Positions 37,163 through 45,245 of a stretch of DNA of 64,000 nt are shown one piece after another. Within the stretch, counting starts at the first letter, position 1. The number at the start of each line of letters is the position of its first letter. Made by a program: the position numbers and the translations under genes. This DNA is from Xanthobacteraceae bacterium 501b (GTDB lineage Bacteria; Pseudomonadota; Alphaproteobacteria; Rhizobiales; Xanthobacteraceae): contig KB899087.1 in assembly GCA_000378025.1 (NCBI GenBank), positions 3,658,001-3,722,000 of the forward strand, given 5' to 3'. The notes beneath the pieces are model-generated. The model ran no database searches. It saw only the letters and a program-made list of their open reading frames with translations, and had not been told where the DNA came from.

Positions 37163-39514
37163 ATGACCGATAAAAGCACCCTCGCCGCCGCCATCGCCCG
37201 CCAGATCGCGCAGACGATCGCGCAGGAGATCGGCGCGCGCCCGCAGCAGGCGGAAGCCGCCATCGCCCTGCTCGACGAGGGCGCCACCGTTCCCTTCATC
37301 GCGCGCTACCGCAAGGAGGCGACCGGCGGTCTGGACGACACCCAGCTGCGCCTGCTCGGCGAGCGGCTGATCTACCTGCGCGAGCTGGAAGCCCGGCGCG
37401 CCGCCATTCTCGAATCGATCCGCCAGCAGGAAAAGCTCACCCCGGAGCTGGAAGCCTCGCTCGCCGCTGCCGTCACCAAGGCGGAGCTGGAGGACATCTA
37501 TCTCCCCTTCAAGCCCAAGCGCCGCAACCGGGCGGAAATCGCCCGCGAGCGCGGCCTCGGCCCGCTGGCGGAAGCGATTCTGGCCGAGCGTGCCGCCGTG
37601 CCGGCCGAGCTGGCGGCCGCCTATCTCACGGAAGAAGTGGCGGATGTGAAGGCGGCGCTGGAAGGCGCGCGCGACATCGTCGCCGAGCAGTTCGCACAGA
37701 ATGCCGAGTTGCTGGGCCGGCTGCGCGGGCATCTCCGGCAGAACGCCAATCTCCGCGCCCGCGTGGTCGAGGGCAAGCAGGAGGAAGGCGCCAAGTTCTC
37801 CGACTATTTCGACCATGTCGAGCGCTGGGCCAATGCCCCCAGCCACCGCGCGCTCGCCATGCTGCGCGGGCGCAACGAGGATGTGCTGGCGCTGGAGATC
37901 GAGGTCGACATGGACGACCCCCGCCCGCTGAAGCCGGTGGTGCGGATGATCAACGAGGCCTACGCCATCGGCGACAAGCTGCCCGGCGATGCCTGGCTGA
38001 TGGAGGTCGCCGGCTGGACCTGGCGGGTCAAGCTCTCGCTGCACCTCTCGCTCGATCTGATGACCGAGCTGCGGATGCGCGCGGAGAAGGAGGCGATCGA
38101 CGTCTTCGCCCGTAACCTCAAGGACCTGCTGCTCACCGCCCCGGCCGGCTCGCGCACCACGATGGGGCTCGATCCCGGCATCCGCACCGGCGTCAAGGTG
38201 GCCGTGGTGGACGGCACCGGCAAGCTCGTTGCCACCTCGACCGTCTACCCCTTCCAGCCGAAGAACGATGTGCGCGGCACGCAAGCCGAACTCGCCCGCC
38301 TCATCCGCGCGCATGGCGTCGATCTCATCGCCATCGGCAATGGCACGGGCAGCCGCGAGACCGAGAAGCTGGTGGCGGAGCTGCTGGCCGCCCTCCCCGC
38401 GTCCGAAGCCGGCACCAAGCCGCTCAAGGTGGTGGTGTCGGAAGCCGGCGCCTCGGTCTATTCCGCCTCGGCTCTGGCGGCGGCGGAATTCCCCGGCCTC
38501 GACGTGTCGCTGCGTGGCGCGGTCTCCATCGCCCGCCGGCTGCAGGACCCGCTGGCGGAACTGGTCAAGATCGACCCGAAGTCGATCGGCGTCGGCCAGT
38601 ACCAGCACGATGTCGACCAGTACCACCTCGCCCGCGCGCTCGATGCGGTGGTGGAGGACGCGGTGAACGCGGTCGGCGTCGATCTCAACACCGCCTCCGC
38701 CTCGCTGCTGGCGCGGGTATCGGGGCTCGGCACGGCGCTGGCCGAGGCCGTCGTCGCCCATCGCGACGCCAATGGCCCGTTCGCCAGCCGCAAACAGCTG
38801 AAGGACGTCGCCCGGCTCGGGCCGCGCACCTTCGAGCAATGCGCCGGCTTTTTGCGCATCCGCGACGGCGCTGAGCCGCTCGACGCCTCCGCCGTCCACC
38901 CGGAAGCCTATGGCGTCGCCCGCAAGATCGTGAGCGCCTGTGGGCGCGATCTGCGCAGCCTGATGGGCGACAGTGCCGCGCTGTCCGGGCTCAACCCCGC
39001 CGCCTTCGTCGATGAGCGCTTCGGCCTGCCCACCGTGCGCGACATCATCGCCGAGCTCGACAAGCCCGGCCGCGACCCGCGCCCGGCCTTCAAGACCGCC
39101 ACCTTCGCCGACGGCATCGACGACATGAAGGACCTCAAGCCCGGCATGGAGCTGGAAGGCACCGTCACCAACGTCGCCGCCTTCGGCGCTTTTGTGGATA
39201 TCGGCGTGCATCAGGACGGGCTGGTGCATGTCTCCCAGCTCGCCGACCGTTTCATCAAGGACGCGCATGAGGTGGTGAAGGTCGGCGATGTGGTGAAGGT
39301 GCGGGTGCTGGAAATCGACATCAAGCGCAAGCGCATCTCGCTCTCCATGCGCCGCGACGCCGGGGCCGGCGCGCCCCAGCGTGGCGTGGGCGACAAGCGT
39401 GAGACCCCGCAGCCCCCGCGCACGCCCAACTCCCGTCCACCCGCGCGCGAGCCGCAAAAGGCGCCGCAGGGCGCGCTCGGCGCCGCGCTGATGGACGCGC
39501 TGAAGCGGCGCTGA
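37163..39514 (+). CDS. tex: Tex family RNA-binding transcription accessory protein
   Basis: Tex protein of 783 residues, a conserved nucleic-acid-binding factor thought to act on transcription. The order is an N-terminal helical domain ([22 protein letters not shown]), a YqgF/RNase H-like domain ([33 protein letters not shown]), helix-hairpin-helix motifs ([16 protein letters not shown]-like, [19 protein letters not shown]) and a C-terminal S1 domain ([35 protein letters not shown]). ATG 37163 starts at [12 protein letters not shown]; an open stretch upstream has no family similarity. It stands alone and is convergent with the permease at 39530. Length is normal. Confidence 0.92.
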   Translation: MTDKSTLAAAIARQIAQTIAQEIGARPQQAEAAIALLDEGATVPFIARYRKEATGGLDDTQLRLLGERLIYLRELEARRAAILESIRQQEKLTPELEASLAAAVTKAELEDIYLPFKPKRRNRAEIARERGLGPLAEAILAERAAVPAELAAAYLTEEVADVKAALEGARDIVAEQFAQNAELLGRLRGHLRQNANLRARVVEGKQEEGAKFSDYFDHVERWANAPSHRALAMLRGRNEDVLALEIEVDMDDPRPLKPVVRMINEAYAIGDKLPGDAWLMEVAGWTWRVKLSLHLSLDLMTELRMRAEKEAIDVFARNLKDLLLTAPAGSRTTMGLDPGIRTGVKVAVVDGTGKLVATSTVYPFQPKNDVRGTQAELARLIRAHGVDLIAIGNGTGSRETEKLVAELLAALPASEAGTKPLKVVVSEAGASVYSASALAAAEFPGLDVSLRGAVSIARRLQDPLAELVKIDPKSIGVGQYQHDVDQYHLARALDAVVEDAVNAVGVDLNTASASLLARVSGLGTALAEAVVAHRDANGPFASRKQLKDVARLGPRTFEQCAGFLRIRDGAEPLDASAVHPEAYGVARKIVSACGRDLRSLMGDSAALSGLNPAAFVDERFGLPTVRDIIAELDKPGRDPRPAFKTATFADGIDDMKDLKPGMELEGTVTNVAAFGAFVDIGVHQDGLVHVSQLADRFIKDAHEVVKVGDVVKVRVLEIDIKRKRISLSMRRDAGAGAPQRGVGDKRETPQPPRTPNSRPPAREPQKAPQGALGAALMDALKRR

Positions 39515-39529
39515 GGCAGGGCGGGACGC

Positions 39530-40783
39530 TCAGGCGCCGATCAGCACGATCCAGCCGGCCGCCATCGCCATGCAGGCGAGGGTGACCGGCACGCCGGCGC
39601 GGGCGAATTCGCTGAAGGAGATCTTCACCCCGCACGCCGCCGCCTGTTCCACCACGATGATGCCGGCGAGGCTGCCGAACACGATCAGGTTGCTGGAAAA
39701 GCCGGTGCCCAGCGCCAGCGCCGCGCCCAGCGCCTCGGCATCCCCGCCGGGGGTAAGAAAGGGGATGAGCAGCATCACGGCGGGGTTATTGCCGACGATA
39801 TTGCTCAGCGCGCCACCCACGAGATAGAGCGCCAGCGGATCGTCGAGGTTCAGCCCGGTGGCGCGCAGCCCGTTCAGCAGTTCCTGCGGCAGGCCGGTGG
39901 CCGCCATCGCCGCATTGACCACGAACAGCCCCATGATCAGCAGCAGCAGGTCGCCATCGACATGGGCGAGCAGGTCGCGCGAGGCGATCTGCCTGTTGAT
40001 CAGCAGCACGCCGGCGGCGCCGAGCGCGATCAGTTCGCGCGGCCAATCGCTGAAGATAAAGGCCGCCACCACGAGGAGCGTCACCAGCCCCGCCTTCGCC
40101 GTCTCCACCCGGTTGAGCGGCACCGGGGGAGGCGCCGCTTCCGGCGCAGCTCCCGGCATCCGCGCGCCCGCGCCCTGCGGCAGTGTCCAGCGGCCGCGAT
40201 AGATCAGCGCCACGATCCCCCACACCAGCGGCAGCGAAGCCAGCGCTGGCAGGCCGGCAATGGCGAGAAACCCGTTGAAGGACAGGCCAAGCTGCTGCGC
40301 GGCGATCATGTTCTGCGGCGAGCCGATCAGCGTGCCGGCCGAGCCGGTATTGGCGGCGAAGCAGAAGGCGAGGAGGAACGGCACCGGGTTGAGCCCGCGC
40401 GCCAGGGTCAGCGACACCAGCAGCGGCGTCATCGCCACCACCACCACGTCATTGGTCAGCAGCGCCGAGAGCCCGCCGCCGACGCCGATCAGAACCGCCA
40501 GCAGCACCGGCGCGCTCACCGGAAGCAGCGCCACCCGCTCGGCGGTCCAGCCATAGAAGCCGGAGACGACGAAGGCCGAGGACACCACCATCAACCCGAA
40601 CAGCATGCCGACGCTGGCATAGTCGATCGACTCCCACGCCGCCTTCGGGCTGATGCCGCCCGCCACCATCACCGCCAGCGCGCCGACAATGGCCGCCCCG
40701 GTGCGGTCCACCTTGAAGCCCGGCAGCTTGCCGAAGCCCATGGCGACATAGACGAGAAGGAAGATGAGAAGGGTCAGGGCCAT
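39530..40783 (-). CDS. SLC13/ArsB-type anion permease
   Basis: Inner-membrane transporter of about 417 residues with ten to twelve hydrophobic segments. Ion-transporter-superfamily features are the two similar halves, each with a re-entrant motif: LTNDVVVVAMTPLLV and NTGSAGTLIGSPQNM in the first, SNIVGNNPAVMLLIPF in the second. The start is placed at ATG 40783; an upstream open frame of 22 residues adds only an Arg-rich stretch. Substrates in this group include arsenite, dicarboxylates and sulfate; none can be chosen from context. Confidence 0.82.
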   Translation of the reverse strand: MALTLLIFLLVYVAMGFGKLPGFKVDRTGAAIVGALAVMVAGGISPKAAWESIDYASVGMLFGLMVVSSAFVVSGFYGWTAERVALLPVSAPVLLAVLIGVGGGLSALLTNDVVVVAMTPLLVSLTLARGLNPVPFLLAFCFAANTGSAGTLIGSPQNMIAAQQLGLSFNGFLAIAGLPALASLPLVWGIVALIYRGRWTLPQGAGARMPGAAPEAAPPPVPLNRVETAKAGLVTLLVVAAFIFSDWPRELIALGAAGVLLINRQIASRDLLAHVDGDLLLLIMGLFVVNAAMAATGLPQELLNGLRATGLNLDDPLALYLVGGALSNIVGNNPAVMLLIPFLTPGGDAEALGAALALGTGFSSNLIVFGSLAGIIVVEQAAACGVKISFSEFARAGVPVTLACMAMAAGWIVLIGA

Positions 40784-40909
40784 GGCGGTCGCGGTTCCCG
40801 GCGCGGCGAAGGGCGCGGATCGCCGGAGGCGGCGATGCTTGAACGCCAACCCTTAGGCAGCGGGGCGCGCGAGGGCAAGACGTTCGGCGCCAGCGCGGGA
40901 CAGCGGCGC

Positions 40910-41983
40910 TCAGAGCTCGCGTGGCGCGTTCGGCGTGATGAGCCGCCGTGCAAAGACAGCCGCCATGACCGGCACCTGCCAGGGCGCCCGCAGGATCCGC
41001 CGCCCGCCTTCGCCGAACAACGCCTGCGCCGCCCGCAGCGTGTAGTGCCAGCGCGGAGACCTGGCGAAGCGCTCCATCTTCCGCAGTTGCGCCGGGTCGG
41101 CCGGCAGTGGGTTGGGCAGGTCGAAACAGGTCTCGGTGACGGTGAGCAGGCGCTGTGCAGACCTTTCCCATCCCGCCTGCTTCACCCGCGCGAGAAAGGC
41201 CGCCGGCACCGTGCCCGCGAAATCATCATGAACCCGCTGGACAAGATCGAGTGCCTTCACCAGCGGGATTTCGGCAATGCCCAGCCACGATCCTCTGGGG
41301 TCGGTGCATTGCTGCAGCGAGCACAGCAACCGTCCCATCGGGTCGAGCTGGCCGATCCGCAGCCCCTCCCAGTCCAGCCATTCCACGCCCTGCGCCGCCT
41401 CATCGTCCGGCAGCAGGGCCTCATAGGGCGCCACGACGCTGTGGTGCAGCTCGATCCGGGCCATCTCGTCGGGATGGAAGAAGCCCGGAAAATGCCGGGG
41501 GCTCACATTCTCGGGGCCCTCCGAGACATAGCCGAGGCCGCGCAGCACCTGCATCGCCGCGCGCTGCGCGCTCTCTTGCGGCAGCCAGACGTCGAGATCC
41601 ATCATCTGCCGCCCGGCGGCGGGCCCTTCCGGCGGCAGCAGCGTCAGCGCGCCCTTGAGCCAGACCGGCTCCAGCCCGGCCGCGTTGAAGGCGGCGCTCA
41701 CCGTCCGCATCTGCCGCCGGAAGCCCTCATTGCGCTCGGCGTTCCAGTCCGCCACCGCCGCCAGCAGCTCGGCCAGTTCCGCATCGACCCGGTCGAGGAG
41801 CCCGTGACGGACGAGCGTGACGTGAAGGGCGGGAATCAGCCGGTGTTTGTCGGCCTGGGCGAGCAGGTCCTGCCAGGGCGGCGTCGCCGGCCAGTCCGCC
41901 AGCAGCGATTCGCGGGTGGAGAAGGGCGAGACGAGGGCGCCGAGCAGGCGCAGGCCTTCAAGGACGGATGGACGGCTCGGCAT
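40910..41983 (-). CDS. nucleotidyltransferase-like protein (NTP_transf_5 type) beside peptide array
   Basis: A 357-residue protein resembling the uncharacterised nucleotidyltransferase family found next to HPr-kinase-like genes. The core has the fold signature GLEPVWLKGALTLLPP followed by MMDLDVWLP (the D-x-D metal-binding pair), then IELHHSVVAPYE and CSLQQCTDP. AAGGGG lies just before ATG 41983. It is divergent from the six-peptide array and the kinase-like gene at 43890, and such gene types are found together in some lasso-peptide and related clusters. I infer that it modifies a peptide or a partner in this system; the nucleotide and target are unknown. Confidence 0.75.
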   Translation of the reverse strand: MPSRPSVLEGLRLLGALVSPFSTRESLLADWPATPPWQDLLAQADKHRLIPALHVTLVRHGLLDRVDAELAELLAAVADWNAERNEGFRRQMRTVSAAFNAAGLEPVWLKGALTLLPPEGPAAGRQMMDLDVWLPQESAQRAAMQVLRGLGYVSEGPENVSPRHFPGFFHPDEMARIELHHSVVAPYEALLPDDEAAQGVEWLDWEGLRIGQLDPMGRLLCSLQQCTDPRGSWLGIAEIPLVKALDLVQRVHDDFAGTVPAAFLARVKQAGWERSAQRLLTVTETCFDLPNPLPADPAQLRKMERFARSPRWHYTLRAAQALFGEGGRRILRAPWQVPVMAAVFARRLITPNAPREL

Positions 41984-42247
41984 GGCGACCCCTTGACCGG
42001 CGCGGGTGGCGCGAAGCCGCCGCCCGGCCTGCGGCATCCCGGCCAACGCTATGTCAGCCCTCCGGGCCGGGCAAGCGCGCGGCAGGCAAATGCCGAAGCC
42101 GCACACGCCGCATTTCACGCTGGTGTCATAGGACCATTGACGGTAAATTGAAACTACCCTCCATTGTATGCGCCGATGGGGAATGCCTCCGGCGAACGTG
42201 CCGGTCCTGCCTTCCCGGCAACCTTGCTCTCACCTGCGAGACCGACC
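41984..42247. promoter_or_regulatory. divergent promoter region, nucleotidyltransferase / peptide array
   Basis: 264 bases between divergent starts. A rightward TTGACG (42137-42142) is followed by an AT-rich stretch and the box TACCCTCCA (42155-42163), which recurs at 42680-42688 before the third peptide. The stretch is AT-rich relative to the neighbourhood, as expected for a promoter. Confidence 0.45.
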
Positions 42248-42406
42248 ATGCCTCCTTCCCTGCCTGAGCCGGAAAAGACACCCGCCACGGATGAGCGCCG
42301 ACGCGCGGCGTTGCGCCGCCTCGGCCGCGGCGCCGCCTATGCGGTGCCGGCCACCTTGGCGCTAATGACGCTGCGCCGCGCCTCGGCGGCTAGCCCGCCC
42401 GGCTGA
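42248..42406 (+). CDS. array peptide 1 (52 residues)
   Basis: First of six small paralogues. The N-terminus is polar and Pro/Glu-rich (MPPSLPEPEKTPATDE). The shared core RRRAALRRLGRGAAYAVPAT leads to LALMTLRRASA. It ends in ASPPG, longer than the other copies after the A-x-A position. The core is basic then hydrophobic, so it could cross or insert in the membrane. The start at 42248 is the only ATG close to the core; its ribosome site is weak. Function is unknown; see the array finding. Confidence 0.65.
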   Translation: MPPSLPEPEKTPATDERRRAALRRLGRGAAYAVPATLALMTLRRASAASPPG

Positions 42407-42468
42407 CCAGACGGGCTGCCGCACGACACCCGGTTCCCGCTCCCTCCTGAAAAGGCTCCAGCCCGCTA

Positions 42469-42654
42469 ATGACCACGCGAGAGAACGCGCCGCCGCAGGG
42501 CGTGCTCCCCGGCAACGGGCCCGCCCCATCCCCCGCCGCGCCCGCCGACGCCCGTCGCCGCGACGCCTTGCGGCGCCTTGGCCGAGGCGCCGCCTGTGCC
42601 CTGCCGGCCACGCTGGCGATGATGACGATGGACCGGGCCGTCGCCCTCAGTTGA
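42469..42654 (+). CDS. array peptide 2 (61 residues)
   Basis: Second paralogue. A Pro/Ala-rich leader (MTTRENAPPQGVLPGNGPAP) precedes the core ARRRDALRRLGRGAACALPAT and LAMMTMDRAVA, ending in LS. In this copy the Tyr of AAYAVPAT is Cys and Val is Leu. The terminal residue is Ser. It lies 62 bases after copy 1 in the same direction. Confidence 0.65.
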   Translation: MTTRENAPPQGVLPGNGPAPSPAAPADARRRDALRRLGRGAACALPATLAMMTMDRAVALS

Positions 42655-42738
42655 CGCGCGGTCGGTGGAGGTGCATTTTTACCCTCCAGTCTTGGCTGCG
42701 CGTATATCCGCCTTGGCTCAACGAGATGAGGGAGCACC

Positions 42739-42915
42739 ATGGCGACTGATCGCGAATCGACGACCGAGCGGGACACTCCCGCCACCCGCCCTGCGCTGGA
42801 AGGGGCTGAGCTGCGTCGGCGCGCGGCACTGGCCAAGCTCGGCCGCGCCGCCGCCTATAGCGTTCCCGCCACGGTGAGCCTTTTGATGATGTCCCGGTCC
42901 GCCCGGGCAAGCTGA
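42739..42915 (+). CDS. array peptide 3 (58 residues)
   Basis: Third paralogue, below the usual 60-residue cut-off. A GGGAG site lies five bases before ATG 42739. The leader is Thr/Glu/Arg-rich (MATDRESTTERDTPATRP), then LRRRAALAKLGRAAAYSVPAT and VSLLMMSRSARA, ending in a single Ser. The good ribosome site supports translation. Confidence 0.7.
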   Translation: MATDRESTTERDTPATRPALEGAELRRRAALAKLGRAAAYSVPATVSLLMMSRSARAS

Positions 42916-42984
42916 TCGCTGCGGCAGCATCGCTGACAACACAATTCTGCCCCGCTTTTCGCCACCCCTTCGGGATAAGCGCGC

Positions 42985-43182
42985 ATGACACACTCTGACG
43001 ACAGCGACTCCGACAACACCCACGCCGGGACGCAGGCCCCGTCCGCACACCCGGCGCCGACCGAGGCCGTCGACAGCCGCCGGCGCGCGGCGCTGGCGAA
43101 GCTCGGTAAGACGGCCGCCTATGCGGTGCCCGCCACGGTCAGCCTGATGGCGATGAGCCGCTCGGCCCGCGCCTGCGTCTGA
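42985..43182 (+). CDS. array peptide 4 (65 residues)
   Basis: Fourth paralogue. An acidic Asp/Ser/His leader (MTHSDDSDSDNTHAGTQAP) precedes SRRRAALAKLGKTAAYAVPA and TVSLMAMSRSARA, ending CV. It is nearly a duplicate of copy 5 in the core: ten base differences over about 98, of which eight are silent by my reading. The upstream sequence (GGGATAAGCGCGC before ATG) also resembles that of copy 5. Confidence 0.7.
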   Translation: MTHSDDSDSDNTHAGTQAPSAHPAPTEAVDSRRRAALAKLGKTAAYAVPATVSLMAMSRSARACV

Positions 43183-43245
43183 CCGGCGGCCCCGGGGACC
43201 CGGCGCCGCCTTCCGCCTCGCCCCACCGCCTCCGGGAAGCCGCGC

Positions 43246-43437
43246 ATGACCATTTCTGACCACGTGGCCGACGATGTGCCGGCCACCGCTACCCTCCCGA
43301 CCTCCCCTGCGCAGCCAGGCGAGGCGATCGACAACCGCCGGCGCGCCGCGCTGGCGAAGCTTGGCAAGACGGCCGTCTACGCGGTGCCGGCCACGGTGAG
43401 CCTGATGGCGATGACCCGTTCCGCCCGCGCCTGTTGA
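43246..43437 (+). CDS. array peptide 5 (63 residues)
   Basis: Fifth paralogue. The leader MTISDHVADDVPATATLPTS precedes NRRRAALAKLGKTAVYAVPA and TVSLMAMTRSARA, ending in a single Cys. It is the closest relative of copy 4, with which it shares the region before the start, so a recent tandem duplication is likely. Confidence 0.7.
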   Translation: MTISDHVADDVPATATLPTSPAQPGEAIDNRRRAALAKLGKTAVYAVPATVSLMAMTRSARAC

Positions 43438-43545
43438 CCCGCTGCACCGGGGGCATGACAGCGGTTCGGATAAGCCCCGCCCCGGGGCACCTTTGAAGAG
43501 GGCGCCGCCCCCCGGGAGGCGACCGCCGATCGGCCGGAGAAATCG

Positions 43546-43701
43546 ATGTCAGCTGAAGAGAACACCCACCTCGTCAGGAAGCCGCCGACCACCGATGAGC
43601 GCCGGCGCGACGCCCTGCGCCGGCTCGGCAAGGCGGCGACCTATGCCGTACCGGCAACACTCAGCCTGATGGCGATCAAACGCGCGGCGGCGGATAGCTA
43701 G
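43546..43701 (+). CDS. array peptide 6 (51 residues)
   Basis: Sixth and last paralogue, too short for common ORF cut-offs. GGAG lies seven bases before ATG 43546. The leader MSAEENTHLVRKPPTTDE precedes RRRDALRRLGKAATYAVPAT and LSLMAIKRAAA, ending DS. It resembles copy 1 in having DERRR before the core and Ser at the end like copies 2 and 3. Confidence 0.68.
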   Translation: MSAEENTHLVRKPPTTDERRRDALRRLGKAATYAVPATLSLMAIKRAAADS

Positions 43702-43815
43702 AGCCCTTTCGCGCGACGCGGCTCCGCTTCGCGTGCAGAAAATGCGTAAAACAAAAACCTGGAGCCTTTTCGAGCGAAGCGGGTCCGGTTCGCGCGACCC
43801 GAAAGCCCCCGGCAC
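43700..43815. repeat. intergenic palindromic repeat before the kinase-like gene
   Basis: Two related blocks (about 43701-43735 and 43762-43800) share GAGCCYTTTCG and CGAAGCGG/CCGCTTCGCG-type palindromes, separated by AAAATGCGTAAAACAAAAACC. It has the look of a dispersed intergenic repeat. It begins at the stop of peptide 6 and may terminate or trim the array transcript. Confidence 0.45.
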
Positions 43816-43889
43816 GCGCCTCTCCGTCCCAGAACCCCGTGCCCCGAGGGCGGAAAGGCCGACCCGTTTCGCATGACCCCGCAGAGCCC

Positions 43890-45209
43890 ATGACCCCGCA
43901 CCGCGTGCCCACCGACGCCGTCAGCGCGACCGATCCCTCGCCCGAGCGGTTCTATTTCCGCGTCGTCGACCAGATTCTGTTCGTCTTCGACGCCGATGAC
44001 GAGATGGCGCATGCGCTGAACGAGGCGGCGGCGCAGCTGTTCCTCAGCCTGCCCCCGCATTTCCAGCCGATCGCCGCTCTTGCCGCCGAGGCCGGGCTGC
44101 CGCTTGAGGCGCCGCTGCGGGAAAGTCTCGCCGCCTGGGAAGAGCTCGGCTGGATCGAGAGCGACGGTGCCGGGCAGGTGCGGTTGCGGAACACGAGGGG
44201 GCCCCGGTCGGACGCGGCGCGCGCGGCCGACCTCGCCCCGGCTGGCGAGGAGAGGCTGGTGGATGGCTACCAGGTCCGGTTGGCCGGCTCCTCCGTCGCG
44301 TTCCGCCTGTTCGTCAGCGGCGGGCCGGAAGGCCCCGGCGGGGCGGCGACGCTGGACGAGCTATCCGCGTTCGACGACCCGTCCGATCCCGATGGCTTCG
44401 CCGCCCGGCTGGCGAGCGGCCGGCGCATGTTCGGCTTCTTCGGCGGCTTTCTCGATCCCACGCCGGAGCGTCATCCCCCCCTCGCCACCATCGACCTCGT
44501 GGCGACGCCGGAGGGTTTCCTGCTGCGCTGCGGCCCGCGCCGCCTGTTCACCGAGAAGGTGGCGGTCGTGGTCGGCAAGGTGCGGCTCTGGCTGCTCGAT
44601 CTCGTCTATCGCGCGCCCCACCCTTCGGTCTTCGTCCACGGCGCGGCGCTCGCCACCACGGCGGGCGCGGTGGTGATGGCCGGCGTATCCGGCGCCGGCA
44701 AGAGCACGCTTTCCGCCTATCTGGTCACGCGCGGCTGGCGCTTCGGCACGGATGATTCGCTCGCCCTCGGCTTTCGGGACGGCGAGGCGGTGGTGCTGCC
44801 GTGCCCCGGCGCGATCAACGTCAAGCCGGGGAGCACCGCCACCCTGCTGCCCTTCCACCCGCAGCTGGCGGCGCTGCCGCTGATCGGCGTGGGCGAGAAG
44901 CGCGGGCGCTATCTGCCGGTGCCGCTCGCGCTCCACATCGGCGCCGAGGGTGGCGAGAACCATGTCCGCTGCTTCATTTTCCCCCGCTTCGCGGCCGGCT
45001 CGCCGACACGGGTGACGGCGCTCTCCCCGGCACAGGCGCTGCTCGAACTGATGGAAGCGGAGTTCGATCTCGCCGAAGAGGCCGGCGCGGCCGAATTCGA
45101 CGCCTTCTTCGACACGCTGGAGCGGATGCCGCGCTACGCCATCGTCTATAGCGACCTCGTCGAGATGGAAGCCGTGCTGCGCCGGCTGGTGGCGGGCGAG
45201 AGCGCCTGA
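43890..45209 (+). CDS. PqqD-like domain fused to HPr-kinase-like ATPase
   Basis: A 439-residue protein. The N-terminal ~95 residues resemble PqqD/RRE peptide-binding domains (ERFYFRVVDQILFVFDADDE, ALNEAAAQLFLSL). A HPr kinase-like domain follows, with Walker A GVSGAGKST (about 265-273) and the downstream acidic pair in FGTDDSLAL. Related kinases in lasso-peptide clusters phosphorylate the C-terminal Ser of the precursor, and RRE domains bind leader peptides. The fusion directly after six small peptides, several ending in Ser, suggests it recognises and phosphorylates them; this is inference. True HprK is unlikely because no HPr/PTS gene is near and the size and N-terminus differ. ATG 43890 is chosen; an upstream GTG (43839) is possible. 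Confidence 0.72.
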   Translation: MTPHRVPTDAVSATDPSPERFYFRVVDQILFVFDADDEMAHALNEAAAQLFLSLPPHFQPIAALAAEAGLPLEAPLRESLAAWEELGWIESDGAGQVRLRNTRGPRSDAARAADLAPAGEERLVDGYQVRLAGSSVAFRLFVSGGPEGPGGAATLDELSAFDDPSDPDGFAARLASGRRMFGFFGGFLDPTPERHPPLATIDLVATPEGFLLRCGPRRLFTEKVAVVVGKVRLWLLDLVYRAPHPSVFVHGAALATTAGAVVMAGVSGAGKSTLSAYLVTRGWRFGTDDSLALGFRDGEAVVLPCPGAINVKPGSTATLLPFHPQLAALPLIGVGEKRGRYLPVPLALHIGAEGGENHVRCFIFPRFAAGSPTRVTALSPAQALLELMEAEFDLAEEAGAAEFDAFFDTLERMPRYAIVYSDLVEMEAVLRRLVAGESA

Positions 45210-45215
45210 GACCCG

Positions 45216-45245
45216 GCCTGCCGGCGCGTCACAGCGCCGGCAGGC
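45216..45245. terminator. hairpin between convergent genes
   Basis: GCCTGCCGGCGC (45216-45227) and its exact complement (45234-45245) form a 12-bp stem with a 6-base loop that contains the stop of the denD-like gene. There is no T-run on either strand; it probably acts as a bidirectional barrier. Confidence 0.55.

Noticed and set aside
37142-39457. Long minus-strand frame opposite tex
   Set aside because: No family motif, complementary to a well-conserved gene, typical high-GC shadow.
42248-43701. Peptides as ordinary Tat signal peptides of broken genes
   Set aside because: Six intact copies each have a clean stop at the same relative place, a start nearby and, for copies 4 and 5, mostly silent divergence; this is not expected of truncated genes.
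40910-45209. A complete lasso-peptide cluster
   Set aside because: No asparagine-synthetase-like cyclase, transglutaminase-like protease or dedicated exporter is present, and the peptides lack a visible ring-forming core with acidic residue 7-9.
43890-45209. Genuine HPr kinase/phosphorylase (HprK)
   Set aside because: The N-terminus is PqqD-like, the protein is longer than HprK in this group, and there is no PTS or two-component partner gene next to it.
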